Assembly: GCA_964577375.1 (NCBI GenBank)
Contig: CAZNYW010000057.1
Coordinates: 1-27,824, forward strand
Direction of reading: 5' to 3'
Length of the DNA: 27,824 nucleotides
DNA from: DATKUC01 sp964577375
GTDB lineage: Bacteria > Spirochaetota > Spirochaetia > DSM-27196 > DATKUC01
Shown: piece after piece, positions 1 to 7,405 of the stretch
Layout of the letters: the number at the start of each line of letters is the position of its first letter
Position numbering within the stretch: the stretch's first letter is position 1
Program-made: the position numbers and the translations under genes
Notes under the pieces: generated by a model
What the model saw: only the letters and a program-made list of their open reading frames with translations
Databases searched by the model: none
What the model was told of the DNA's origin: nothing

Positions 1-738
1 CTGCTGATCGCCGAGGTCACCCGCAACCGGAACTCCCGCGAGCTCACCTACCGCCTCGCCGTAGACCGCGCTCGACGGCACGATCCTCGGAAGCATCGAC
101 CGCGGAATTTCCATGATCCGCAGCATCTCGTCGTCCCAGTCCAGTGTCCGCAGATTCATCAGCATCGTCCGCGAGGCGTTGGTCACGTCGGTGACGTGGA
201 CGCCTCCCCGGGTCCCGCCGGTCAGGTTCCAGATGATCCAGCTGTCCATGGTACCGAAAAGCAGATCACCCGCCTCGGCCTGCTCACGGGTATCCTCGAC
301 GTTCTCGAGAATCCACCGGACCTTCGGACCCGAGAAGTAGGTTGCCAGCGGGAGGCCGACACGCTCGCGGAAACGGTCCTGTCCGCCCTCCTTCGCGAGC
401 TCGTTGCAGATGTGATCCGTGCGTGTGTCCTGCCAGACGACGGCGTTGTAGACCGGTTTGCCTGTCTTCCTGTTCCACACAACCGCCGTCTCGCGCTGAT
501 TGGTGATTCCGACCGCGGCAATATCTGCGGCGGTGAAGAACTGCGTGGAGAGCACCGCCTGGATCGCCTCCTCTGTGCGCTTCCACACCTCCAGCGGGTT
601 ATGCTCCACCCAGCCGGGTTTGGGGAAGATCTGCTCGTGTTCCAGCTGATTTACCGCGACAATCCTGCCGCCGTGGTCGAAAACCATGAAACGGGTGCTC
701 GTCGTACCCTGATCGATCGCAGCAACGTACTTCGGCAT
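1..738 (-). CDS. glpK: Glycerol kinase, N-terminal 246 codons (runs off window)
   Basis: Phosphorylates glycerol to sn-glycerol 3-phosphate with ATP in the cytoplasm. The reverse-strand reading starts MPKYVAAIDQGTTSTRFMVF, the family's phosphate-1 motif (DQGTTSTR). It continues with PGWVEHNP, GITNQRETAVVW, NAVVWQDTRT and the block YFSGPKVRWIL, all FGGY-kinase GlpK signatures. The ATG at 738 is preceded by a strong AGGAGG ribosome site nine bases upstream. The reading frame is open to base 1, so the C-terminal half lies outside the window (family length about 500 residues). It diverges from a flavoprotein operon whose first gene is GlpA-like, which supports a glycerol catabolic locus. The identification is secure. 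Confidence 0.96.
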   Translation of the reverse strand, partial: MPKYVAAIDQGTTSTRFMVFDHGGRIVAVNQLEHEQIFPKPGWVEHNPLEVWKRTEEAIQAVLSTQFFTAADIAAVGITNQRETAVVWNRKTGKPVYNAVVWQDTRTDHICNELAKEGGQDRFRERVGLPLATYFSGPKVRWILENVEDTREQAEAGDLLFGTMDSWIIWNLTGGTRGGVHVTDVTNASRTMLMNLRTLDWDDEMLRIMEIPRSMLPRIVPSSAVYGEAVGELAGVPVAGDLGDQQ

Positions 739-767
739 GGAGCGGTGCCTCCTATTGGGGTGTCTTG

Positions 768-796
768 ATGCTAAACCAGCGCCTGTGAGCGGTCAA
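768..796 (-). promoter_or_regulatory. Sigma70-type promoter for glpK
   Basis: On the minus strand, TTGACC (791-796) and TAGCAT (768-773) are separated by exactly 17 bp. They match the consensus hexamers 5/6 and 4/6. The predicted start near 761 leaves a short leader carrying the AGGAGG site of glpK. The -35 box lies only 7 bp from the 137-bp inverted-repeat element. Read from sequence only. Confidence 0.6.
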
Positions 797-803
797 GCCA
801 CAG

Positions 804-940
804 GGTATCAAGAAGCTTGTTGATGCCGCTCGACCAGTCGTTCGCGGTGTCGGTAGATAGCCGGCCTACTTGCAATTAATCGGGCTAAAGATATGTGCTG
901 AAACGATATAGGACCATTTATCAACACGCTCGCTGATACC
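804..940. repeat. 137-bp element with imperfect 21-bp inverted ends, copy 1
   Basis: The left end (804-824, starting GGTATCAAGAAGC and ending GTTGAT) is the reverse complement of the right end (920-940) at 17 of 21 positions. A second element at 25091-25227 has the same total length and nearly the same ends: the left arms agree at 19 of 21 positions. The 95-bp interiors are largely different, sharing only short stretches such as TGCA near the centre. This copy sits between the divergent glpK and flavoprotein promoters. The flanks show no convincing target-site duplication. It could be a MITE-like non-autonomous element or a long structured regulatory element; the sequence does not decide between them. 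Confidence 0.7.
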
Positions 941-998
941 CCTGGCAGGCCGCAACTTGATCTGGTACCGACGTTCGTGAAATTATGTTACAGTGACG

Positions 999-1027
999 TT
1001 GACGTTTGTTCAAGTTAGCGGTAGTAT
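999..1027 (+). promoter_or_regulatory. Sigma70-type promoter for the glycerol-3-phosphate flavoprotein operon
   Basis: TTGACG (999-1004) and TAGTAT (1022-1027) have a 17-bp spacer and match the consensus 5/6 and 4/6. The -35 lies in a repeated stretch, TGACGTTGACGTT, that could be part of an operator. The predicted start near 1034 gives a leader of about 65 nt before the GTG at 1100. In the rest of the 739-1099 spacer I see only the inverted-repeat element and the glpK promoter. Confidence 0.6.
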
Positions 1028-1099
1028 GAAAGTACCAATCAAGTGAAATCCAACGGCGGACTGCCGCGGCCCATCGGGCCGCATGAATTGGAGGCCGAA

Positions 1100-2611
1100 G
1101 TGAACAGAGGGACCTATGACGTGGTGGTGCTCGGCGCCGGCATCGTCGGGTGCATGACGGCGCGATTTCTCTCGGCCCGCGATCTTTCGGTGGCGCTCGT
1201 CGACCGCGGAAACGACGTGGGGACCGGGGCGACCTGCGCTAACAGTGCCATCCTCCATTCCGGCCACGATCCTGAGCCGGGCACGCTCAAGGCGCGGATG
1301 AACCGCCGCGGGAACGAGCTGTGGCACCGGATCGGAGACGAGCTCGACGTTCCTCGCAGCTGGTGCGGGGCTCTCATCGTGGCTGTCGGCGACGATGAGC
1401 TCGCGCAGCTGCCGGCCCTTGCGCGGCGAGGGGCCGAGAACGGCATCGAGGGGCTGCGAATCATCTCGCGGGATGAGCTCATGCAGCGCGAACCGAACAT
1501 CAACCCCGAGGCTTCGGGAGCGCTCCTCACGCCCAGCGCCGGAGTGATCGATCCCTTCCGCGCAGCGGTGGCTGCGGCAGAGAATGCGGTGGAAAACGGG
1601 GTCGAGCTGATGCTCGATACCGAGGTTACCGGCGTCGAGCTTGCCCCCGCCGACGACGCGGGTTCCGCAGCGGATGCGTCGCGCGTCCGGCTTGCGGCCG
1701 TTCACACAAGCCGGGGCGATATCCGCGCCCGCTGGTTCGTGAACAGCCTGGGAGTGCACGCAGACGAGTTCATGCACATGGCGGGCGACCGTCCGGAGTT
1801 CGTCATCCGCCCGCGGCGCGGCGAGTACTTCATCTTCGATGCATCGAGGATTGCGACGCACAAGGTGCTCTTTCCCATGCCGAGTGAAAAGGGAAAGGGA
1901 GTTCTGGTCACCACCACTACTCACGGAAATACGCTGGTGGGTCCGAACGCCGAGTTCATCGATGAGAAGGACGACACCGCATCGACCTCGGCCGGCATGG
2001 CGGAAGTTCTCGAAAGCGCGCGACGCCTGGTTCCGGCGCTCGATGCCCGCGATATCATCGGCTCGTTTGCCGGCGTGCGGGCGACCGGCAACTTCGGGCA
2101 CAAGGATTTTCTGATCGAAGCTTCCGCACACGTTCAGGGGCTCATCAATCTCGGCGGAATAGAATCTCCCGGCTTCGTCTCGGCGCCGGCGATTGCGGAG
2201 AGGGTCGTCGAGATACTCAAAGAGCAGGGGGAGCCTCTTCCCCGGAAGTCCCGCTGGAATCCTGTCCGTCACCGAACCCCTGTCTTCAAGGAACTCGGCC
2301 ACGAGGAGCGGGCGAAGCTGATCGCCGCCCGCCCCGATTATGGACGCATCGTATGCCGGTGCGAAAATGTAACCGAGGGCGAGATCGTCGACGCTGTCCA
2401 TTCGCCGGTTCCTGCGACGAGCTACGACGCGGTGAAGCGCCGCTGCTGGCTTGGGACCGGCCGCTGCCAGGGAGGGTTTGACTATCCGCGTGTCATTCAG
2501 ATTCTCGCACGGGAGCTCAATCTGCCGGTAACCGAGATCACCAAACGCGGCCGCGGCAGCGAAATCCTGATGCGCGGAACAAAGACGCCCGAAGAGGTGG
2601 CAGTTCCATGA
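1100..2611 (+). CDS. GlpA-like FAD-dependent dehydrogenase with C-terminal [2Fe-2S] BFD-like domain
   Basis: Probable catalytic subunit for oxidation of glycerol 3-phosphate to dihydroxyacetone phosphate. The first residues, TYDVVVLGAGIVGCMTARFLSA, are a Rossmann FAD-binding GxGxxG motif of the DAO/GlpA superfamily. The C-terminal part carries CRCENVTEGEI and, about 35 residues later, GTGRCQGGF, a BFD-like iron-sulfur domain as in GlpA. I chose GTG 1100 because TGGAGG lies five bases upstream; an in-frame GTG at 1043 has no ribosome site. The length of 503 residues fits the family. It overlaps the next gene by ATGA. L-2-hydroxyglutarate oxidase-type enzymes share the fold, so the substrate rests on glpK next door. 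There is no GlpC-like membrane anchor; the partners are the next two genes. Confidence 0.8.
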   Translation: MNRGTYDVVVLGAGIVGCMTARFLSARDLSVALVDRGNDVGTGATCANSAILHSGHDPEPGTLKARMNRRGNELWHRIGDELDVPRSWCGALIVAVGDDELAQLPALARRGAENGIEGLRIISRDELMQREPNINPEASGALLTPSAGVIDPFRAAVAAAENAVENGVELMLDTEVTGVELAPADDAGSAADASRVRLAAVHTSRGDIRARWFVNSLGVHADEFMHMAGDRPEFVIRPRRGEYFIFDASRIATHKVLFPMPSEKGKGVLVTTTTHGNTLVGPNAEFIDEKDDTASTSAGMAEVLESARRLVPALDARDIIGSFAGVRATGNFGHKDFLIEASAHVQGLINLGGIESPGFVSAPAIAERVVEILKEQGEPLPRKSRWNPVRHRTPVFKELGHEERAKLIAARPDYGRIVCRCENVTEGEIVDAVHSPVPATSYDAVKRRCWLGTGRCQGGFDYPRVIQILARELNLPVTEITKRGRGSEILMRGTKTPEEVAVP

Positions 2612-3891
2612 AAACCGACACGAGCTATGATGTCATAGTGGTAGGCGGCGGTCCGGCAGGACTCGCGGCGGCCCTGCGGGCGCGGGAGGAGAACGGATGC
2701 AGGGTGCTTCTCATCGAACGGAACGACCGGCTCGGCGGAATACTCCCCCAGTGCATCCATAACGGCTTCGGCTCGGTCATCTTCGGACAGGACCTGCCCG
2801 GGCCGCAGTACGCGGCGGACTACATTCACCGGGTCGAGGCGAGCGGCGTTGACATTCTGCTCGACACCTTCGTTCTCGAGCTTTCGGCGGATCTCGACCT
2901 GTACGCAATGAGCTCCGATGCCGGGTACCTGCACTTCCGTCCCCGCGCGGTGGTGCTCGCAATGGGCTGCCGGGAGCGAACCCGGTCGCAGATCCGCCTC
3001 CCGGGTACGCGCGCGGCCGGCATATTCACCGCCGGCACGGTCCAGCGTTTCGTCAACATCGAAGGCTACATGCCGGGCAAACGGTTCGTCGTCCTCGGCT
3101 CCGGCGACATCGGCATGATCATGGCGCGCCGGCTCACCGTCGAAGGCGCGAAGGTTGAGGCGGTGCTCGAGCTCCTGCCCTACCTTACGGGGCTGAGACG
3201 GAATTACGTTCAGTGTCTGAAGGACTACGAGATTCCACTCGAGCTCTGCACGACGATCACCAGCATCATCGGCCGCGACCGGGTGGAGGCCGTCGAGACA
3301 TCAAAGGTGGACCCGAAAACACGCGACCCCATTCGGGGCACTGAACGGACAATCGCCTGTGACAGCGTTCTTCTTTCGGTCGGGCTCATCCCGGAGAATG
3401 AGCTTTCACGCTCGGCCGGAGTGGAGATCGATCCCCGCACGGGGGGACCCCTGGTGGACAGCGCGATGGCAACAAGCGTACCCGGCATCTTCGCTGCGGG
3501 TAACGTCACCAGCATCTACGACCTGGTCGATTACGTGAGCAAGGCCGGCGAGACCGCCGGACGAAGCGCCGCACGATATGCCGAAAATACGCTGGTCCGC
3601 GGCGTTCCGACCCTGACGGTACGGGCCGGCGACAACGTCGGCACGGTCACGCCGCAGCGCATCCGCCTTGAGCAGGGCGGCGACGACGACGAGCGTTACC
3701 TGATCATACGGCCCAGCGCGCTGCTCGAACGGCGGGTAACGGTCGAGATCAGGGACGGCGAGAAACCGCTTCTCTCGTTTCGCGAAATGTACGCGCGGCC
3801 GGCGGAGATGATCATCCGGCGGCTCAGACCGCGCGACCTTACGGCGCTGTCCGCCGCTGCCGGGCGCGAGCTCGTCGCGGTGGTCGGGTAG
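2608..3891 (+). CDS. FAD/NAD(P)-binding oxidoreductase, partner of the GlpA-like subunit
   Basis: A flavoprotein of the pyridine nucleotide-disulfide oxidoreductase fold. The FAD motif is YDVIVVGGGPAGLAAALRA at the N terminus. A second dinucleotide motif, RFVVLGSGDIGMIMARRL, lies near residue 160, and the C-terminal PGIFAAGNVT closes the FAD site. There is no redox-active CxxC of the thioredoxin-reductase type after the NAD motif. In comparable gene trios this protein is inferred to pass electrons between the GlpA-like flavin/iron-sulfur subunit and NAD(H) or another carrier. It is translationally coupled to the upstream gene (ATGA at 2608) with GAGGTGG as ribosome site, and followed nine bases later by the DUF1667 gene. 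The C-terminal 90 residues, after VRGVPTLTV, form a small extra domain typical of this subgroup. Confidence 0.8.
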   Translation: MKTDTSYDVIVVGGGPAGLAAALRAREENGCRVLLIERNDRLGGILPQCIHNGFGSVIFGQDLPGPQYAADYIHRVEASGVDILLDTFVLELSADLDLYAMSSDAGYLHFRPRAVVLAMGCRERTRSQIRLPGTRAAGIFTAGTVQRFVNIEGYMPGKRFVVLGSGDIGMIMARRLTVEGAKVEAVLELLPYLTGLRRNYVQCLKDYEIPLELCTTITSIIGRDRVEAVETSKVDPKTRDPIRGTERTIACDSVLLSVGLIPENELSRSAGVEIDPRTGGPLVDSAMATSVPGIFAAGNVTSIYDLVDYVSKAGETAGRSAARYAENTLVRGVPTLTVRAGDNVGTVTPQRIRLEQGGDDDERYLIIRPSALLERRVTVEIRDGEKPLLSFREMYARPAEMIIRRLRPRDLTALSAAAGRELVAVVG

Positions 3892-3899
3892 GAGAAGAT

Positions 3900-4277
3900 A
3901 TGGCCCAGCGAACGATAATCTGCCTGCGCTGCCCGCGCGGCTGCGACGTTACCGTGAATCTCGACAGCGAAGGACTCGTGGAGAGTACCGAAGGCAACTT
4001 CTGCAAGCTCGGCACCGAATACGCTGCCCAGGAGGTGACTGACCCCCGTCGCATCCTTCCGACCACGGTACGCGTGCGAGGAGGCACGGAGCCTCTCGTG
4101 CCGGTCTGGACTCCGACCCCGATTCCCAAAGCGAGGCTGCTCGAGCTTGCGCGCGCCACTCGCGGGATCGTCCTGGACGCGCCGGTGGCGATCGGCCAGG
4201 TCGTGATCCACGACTGGGAGGGAACCGGAGTGGACCTCGTTGCAAGCGGTGAGGTGGCTGTCCGGAGCGTCTCGTAG
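3900..4277 (+). CDS. DUF1667 small cysteine-motif protein
   Basis: A 125-residue protein starting MAQRTIICLRCPRGCDVTVN. Cys8, Cys11 and Cys15 form CxxCPxGC and Cys35 sits in EGNFCKLG, so four cysteines could bind an iron-sulfur cluster or a metal. This pattern and the position after a GlpA-like and an FAD oxidoreductase gene match the DUF1667 family. The middle DPRRILPTTVRV and the KARLLELA segment are also usual for it. The function is not established. I infer an electron-transfer subunit of the glycerol-3-phosphate dehydrogenase. GGAGAAG precedes the ATG. The operon appears to end here, since a fresh promoter overlaps the stop codon. Confidence 0.8.
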   Translation: MAQRTIICLRCPRGCDVTVNLDSEGLVESTEGNFCKLGTEYAAQEVTDPRRILPTTVRVRGGTEPLVPVWTPTPIPKARLLELARATRGIVLDAPVAIGQVVIHDWEGTGVDLVASGEVAVRSVS

Positions 4278-4303
4278 CCATCGCCCCCTGCATTTGCTAC
4301 ACT
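4275..4303 (+). promoter_or_regulatory. Extended -10 promoter for avtA, probably giving a leaderless mRNA
   Basis: TAGCCA (4275-4280), a 17-bp spacer and TACACT (4298-4303) with an upstream TG (TGC just before the -10) form an extended -10 promoter. Seven bases after the -10 comes the avtA ATG at 4311. The sequence directly before that ATG is TTGCCCCC, with no purine-rich ribosome site. The start of transcription would therefore fall at or next to the start codon. Confidence 0.5.
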
Positions 4304-4310
4304 TGCCCCC

Positions 4311-5573
4311 ATGCACTACTCACTGTTCGGCGAAAAGCTCTCGGCACGCTCGGGTATTCTGGAATTGATGAAGGACCTGGGCGAGGCGCTCGAGAGCCCC
4401 GGAAAGGTGCGTATGCTCGGGGGCGGGAACCCGGCGCACCTTCCCGAGGTCAACGCATTGTGGCGGCGCAGAATGACCGAGATTCTTGCAAACCGCGACG
4501 AGTTCGAGCACATGGTGGCTGATTATGACAGCCCCCGCGGTAAGGCGGCCTTTCTGTCGGAGGTGGCGGCGCTTCTGCGCAGGGAGTACGGTTGGGAGAT
4601 CGGACCGGAGAACGTCGCCATCACCAACGGAAGCCAGAGCGCCTTCTTCTACCTGTTCAACATGCTCGCGGGAGCCCACGCCGACGGCGGCTTTCGTCGT
4701 ATCCTCTGCCCGGTAGTTCCCGAGTACATCGGCTACGCCGATCAGGGGGCAGAGCCGGACATGTTCCGGGGCGCCGTCCCCCAGATCGAGGAGCTTGGTC
4801 CGCACGGCTTCAAGTATCGCGTCGATTTTGACAGCCTCGAGGTGGACGAGCAGACCGGTGCAATCTGCGTCTCGCGGCCCACCAACCCCACCGGGAACGT
4901 TCTGACCGATACCGAAGTCAAGCATCTCGCCTCGATCGCCGAGGAGCACGGAATTCCGCTGCTCGTCGACAATGCGTACGGCATGCCCTTTCCCGGCATC
5001 ATCTTCACCGACGCGGCGCCGGTCTGGCGGCCGAACATCGTGCTCAGCATGAGCCTGTCGAAGCTCGGGCTTCCCTCGGTACGGACCGGAATCGTCGTCG
5101 CGGACGCCGAGATCGTGGAGCGGCTCTCCGGGGTCAACGCCGTCATAAGCCTCGCAAACGGAAGCCTCGGGCAGGTTCTTACCCGGCCTCTTTTCGAGGA
5201 TGGGAGCATCCTCACCCTCGCGAAGGACGTTATACGCCCCTTCTACCGGACCCGTGCCGAGCGCGCGCAGGCAGCGGTTTCCCGGGCGTTCGGCAGCGAT
5301 ATCGACTACGCGGTCCATCTCTGCGAGGGATCCATCTTTCTCTGGATCTGGTTCCGATCGCTTTCGATTTCGACCCGGGAGCTCTATGCGAGGCTCAAGG
5401 AGCGCGGCGTCATTGTGGTGCCGGGAGAGTACTTCTTCTTCGGTCTGGAGGAGGACTGGCCGCACAGCCGTCAGTGCATCCGCGTGAACTACTGCCATGA
5501 CGAGCAGGCGTTTCGCGATGGAATCGAGATCATCGGCGAAGAAGCCCGTCGGGCGCAGGGAGGACGCGGATGA
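4311..5573 (+). CDS. avtA: Valine-pyruvate aminotransferase
   Basis: A PLP enzyme exchanging the amino group between valine and pyruvate (alanine), linking branched-chain amino acid and alanine synthesis in the cytoplasm. The protein follows Escherichia coli AvtA closely along its length: SLFGEKLSARSGILELM at the start, MLGGGNPAHLPE, ITNGSQSAFFYLFNMLAG, PEYIGYADQG, ICVSRPTNPTGNV and DNAYGMPFPGIIF. The PLP lysine is K251 in SMSLSKLGLPSVRTG. RPTNPTGN and the distal arginine in SRQCIRVNY are as expected for fold-type I aminotransferases. The length of 420 residues matches the family. No ribosome site precedes the ATG (see the leaderless promoter). The stop overlaps the next gene's ATG. Confidence 0.95.
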   Translation: MHYSLFGEKLSARSGILELMKDLGEALESPGKVRMLGGGNPAHLPEVNALWRRRMTEILANRDEFEHMVADYDSPRGKAAFLSEVAALLRREYGWEIGPENVAITNGSQSAFFYLFNMLAGAHADGGFRRILCPVVPEYIGYADQGAEPDMFRGAVPQIEELGPHGFKYRVDFDSLEVDEQTGAICVSRPTNPTGNVLTDTEVKHLASIAEEHGIPLLVDNAYGMPFPGIIFTDAAPVWRPNIVLSMSLSKLGLPSVRTGIVVADAEIVERLSGVNAVISLANGSLGQVLTRPLFEDGSILTLAKDVIRPFYRTRAERAQAAVSRAFGSDIDYAVHLCEGSIFLWIWFRSLSISTRELYARLKERGVIVVPGEYFFFGLEEDWPHSRQCIRVNYCHDEQAFRDGIEIIGEEARRAQGGRG

Positions 5574-6556
5574 TTGCCGTCACCGGGGCGACGGGACACC
5601 TCGGGCACGTGCTGGTGCGTCAGCTCGTCGACGCCGGTGAGCGTGTACGGATCGTGACCCGCTCGTCGAGCGAGATGACCGGCTTCGAGGATCTGAACGT
5701 CGAGCGCGTGGACGCTGAGCTCGATGATGTGCAAAGCCTGCGGGTGGCATTCAGCGGTGTCTCCATGGTGTATCACTCGGCGGCTCTCATCTCCTTTGGG
5801 CCGAACGGACGTGAGGAGATGCACAGGGTCAATGTCGAGGGTACTCGTTCGGTGGTGGAGGCGGTCCGGATAGCCGGTGTCCGCAGGATGGTGCACGTCA
5901 GCTCTATCGAGGCCTTTCCGCTTACGATCGGTCCCTATCCGATTCGCGAGTCGCTCGGTATCGACCCCGATCATACGGTCATGGAATACGGGAGGACAAA
6001 GGCGCTGGGTACGCGTTTTGTCATGGAGGCGGCCCGCGAGGGGGTCGATGCGGTCGTTGCCTGTCCCACCGCCTTCATCGGTCCGCCCGACTTCCGGCTG
6101 TCGCCGATGGGCAGGCTCGTGCTCGATTTTGCGCGCGGCCGCCTTCCCGCCTATGTCGACGGGGGATTCGATTTCGCCGACGTACGCGATGTCGCCCGGG
6201 GCGTTCTTCTCACCGGGGAGAAGGGCCGCCGGGGCGAGGCATACCTCCTTTCGGGGCACTACCTTTCGGTGCCCGATCTGATGGAGATGCTCAGCGGTCT
6301 GTGCGGAAGGAAGAAGCCGCTTTTCTGTCTGCCGACGAAGATCATTGCCTCGCTGATGGGGCCGGTTGAGCTCTACTATCGGATAAGCCGGACACCGCCG
6401 CGGTTCACCCGTGACAGCCTTCACATCCTGTCCTACGCGATCACGGTAGACCCATCGAAAGCCGAGGACGAGCTCGGGTATGCCAGGCGGCCGATCGAGT
6501 CGACACTGAGTGATCTTCTCGCCTGGTACAGGGCGCGAGGTCTGCTCAGAGAATAA
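5570..6556 (+). CDS. NAD(P)-dependent extended SDR (epimerase/3-beta-HSD/dihydroflavonol reductase-like)
   Basis: An extended short-chain dehydrogenase of 328 residues. The N terminus MIAVTGATGHLGHVLVRQL is the GxxGxxG NAD(P) motif. VYHSAALISFG and HVSSIEAF follow, and the catalytic pair Y140/K144 is in MEYGRTKALG. ACPTAFIGPPD and the late FADVRDVARGVLL are typical of the 3-beta-hydroxysteroid dehydrogenase/dihydroflavonol reductase branch. The substrate cannot be read from sequence. It is coupled to avtA through an ATGA overlap with GGAGG upstream. Its 3' end overlaps by 11 bp the convergent gene for a steroid 5-alpha-reductase homologue, so a shared isoprenoid or steroid-like substrate is a possible but untested idea. 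Confidence 0.85.
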   Translation: MIAVTGATGHLGHVLVRQLVDAGERVRIVTRSSSEMTGFEDLNVERVDAELDDVQSLRVAFSGVSMVYHSAALISFGPNGREEMHRVNVEGTRSVVEAVRIAGVRRMVHVSSIEAFPLTIGPYPIRESLGIDPDHTVMEYGRTKALGTRFVMEAAREGVDAVVACPTAFIGPPDFRLSPMGRLVLDFARGRLPAYVDGGFDFADVRDVARGVLLTGEKGRRGEAYLLSGHYLSVPDLMEMLSGLCGRKKPLFCLPTKIIASLMGPVELYYRISRTPPRFTRDSLHILSYAITVDPSKAEDELGYARRPIESTLSDLLAWYRARGLLRE

Positions 6557-7304
6557 AGGGAATCACCGCGCGCCGCTCCTTCGGATAGTCGGGAAAATTG
6601 GCACGATACCATCGATGGTGAGACACTCCCCGCGGAAGCAGGTTCGCAATTGTGAATACGGCGAAGGAGAGTCCGGCGATCGACCATGTCGCGAGGGCGA
6701 AGCCGCACCACTGCACTATCTCACCCAGATAGTTCGGGCTCGAGACGAAGCGGTACATGCCTCCGTAGGGGATGCTGTAGGTCCGGCCGCCGGGCTTTCG
6801 CAGACTGCGCAGGATCTCATCCGATCTGACGTGGATGATGAATCCGGCTGCGAAGAGGACCACGCCGATGATGAACCGCGGGTCGGCGAGCCAGCCGATT
6901 GTGTAGCGGGCGGGTCCGTCGAACAGGTAGTACCCGTTCACGTAGCCGTTGGCGGTATTGTAAACTATCGCCATCACGATGAGCACGACCGGGAAATTCC
7001 TCGGCCCGGCCTCCCTCAGAAGAAAGGGATAGACGAAGGTCCGGTAGATGTAGTGGGCTTCCCATATTGCCAGAAACAGAAACGGGAGCACCGCCGGGTG
7101 TCGTCCGAAGATCGCCATCACTGCGATGACGATGACCGCGGGCGACTCCATGATGAGCCACGCCCAGTGCGGTTTGAGTGCCAATCCCCATCCGCCTCGC
7201 ATATACCTGCCGTAGGGAGCCGTAAAGAAGAAGAGCAGCACGAAGGTCAGTACGGCCGAAGCAAAAATCGCCCACAGCACTACGGTGTAAAGATTTGGAT
7301 GCAT
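6546..7304 (-). CDS. Steroid 5-alpha-reductase (SRD5A) family membrane enzyme
   Basis: A 252-residue integral membrane protein, the size of human SRD5A1/2 (about 255). The C-terminal half follows the eukaryotic enzymes almost continuously: HYIYRTFVYPFLLR, ADPRFIIG, HVRSDEILRSLRKPGG, YSIPYGGMYRFVSSPNYLGE, QWCGFALATWS, and HHRWY with VIPFIL at the end. The family's catalytic glutamate corresponds to E53 in IMESPAV. These enzymes reduce an enone double bond with NADPH in sterols or polyprenoid-type lipids; the bacterial substrate is unknown. I chose ATG 7304 because CGGAG sits five bases upstream; the frame extends further upstream but that part looks non-coding. A less specific DUF1295 label would also apply. 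Confidence 0.88.
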   Translation of the reverse strand: MHPNLYTVVLWAIFASAVLTFVLLFFFTAPYGRYMRGGWGLALKPHWAWLIMESPAVIVIAVMAIFGRHPAVLPFLFLAIWEAHYIYRTFVYPFLLREAGPRNFPVVLIVMAIVYNTANGYVNGYYLFDGPARYTIGWLADPRFIIGVVLFAAGFIIHVRSDEILRSLRKPGGRTYSIPYGGMYRFVSSPNYLGEIVQWCGFALATWSIAGLSFAVFTIANLLPRGVSHHRWYRANFPDYPKERRAVIPFIL

Positions 7305-7405
7305 TGAAACTCCGTTCCGGCTACAGTAACCTGAATAACCAATATCTGCAAGTATAATTGGTGGCCGCATTGACAGCGGCCGAAGGCGACTGTAGGATTC
7401 CGGGC
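7305..7405. promoter_or_regulatory. Divergent promoter region between the SRD5A homologue and the YbaK gene
   Basis: On the minus strand TTGCAG (7346-7351) and TACTGT (7323-7328) have a 17-bp spacer. The -35 is good and the -10 weak. On the plus strand a perfect TATAAT lies at 7353-7358, with only a poor -35 (CTGAAT, 7331-7336, 16-bp spacer). The two -35/-10 sets overlap, so the promoters would interfere with each other. Confidence 0.4.

Noticed and set aside
919..927. TTATCAACA in both 137-bp elements as DnaA boxes
   Set aside because: It differs from TTATNCACA at the sixth position, there is no cluster of boxes, and dnaA or dnaN is not nearby.
1010..2401. 463-codon minus-strand frame opposite the GlpA-like gene
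   Set aside because: It is a GC-rich antisense shadow of a gene with clear FAD and iron-sulfur motifs; its protein shows no recognisable domain.
6510..7307. 265-codon plus-strand frame opposite the SRD5A homologue
   Set aside because: The minus strand is strongly conserved and hydrophobic; the plus product is a low-complexity charged shadow.
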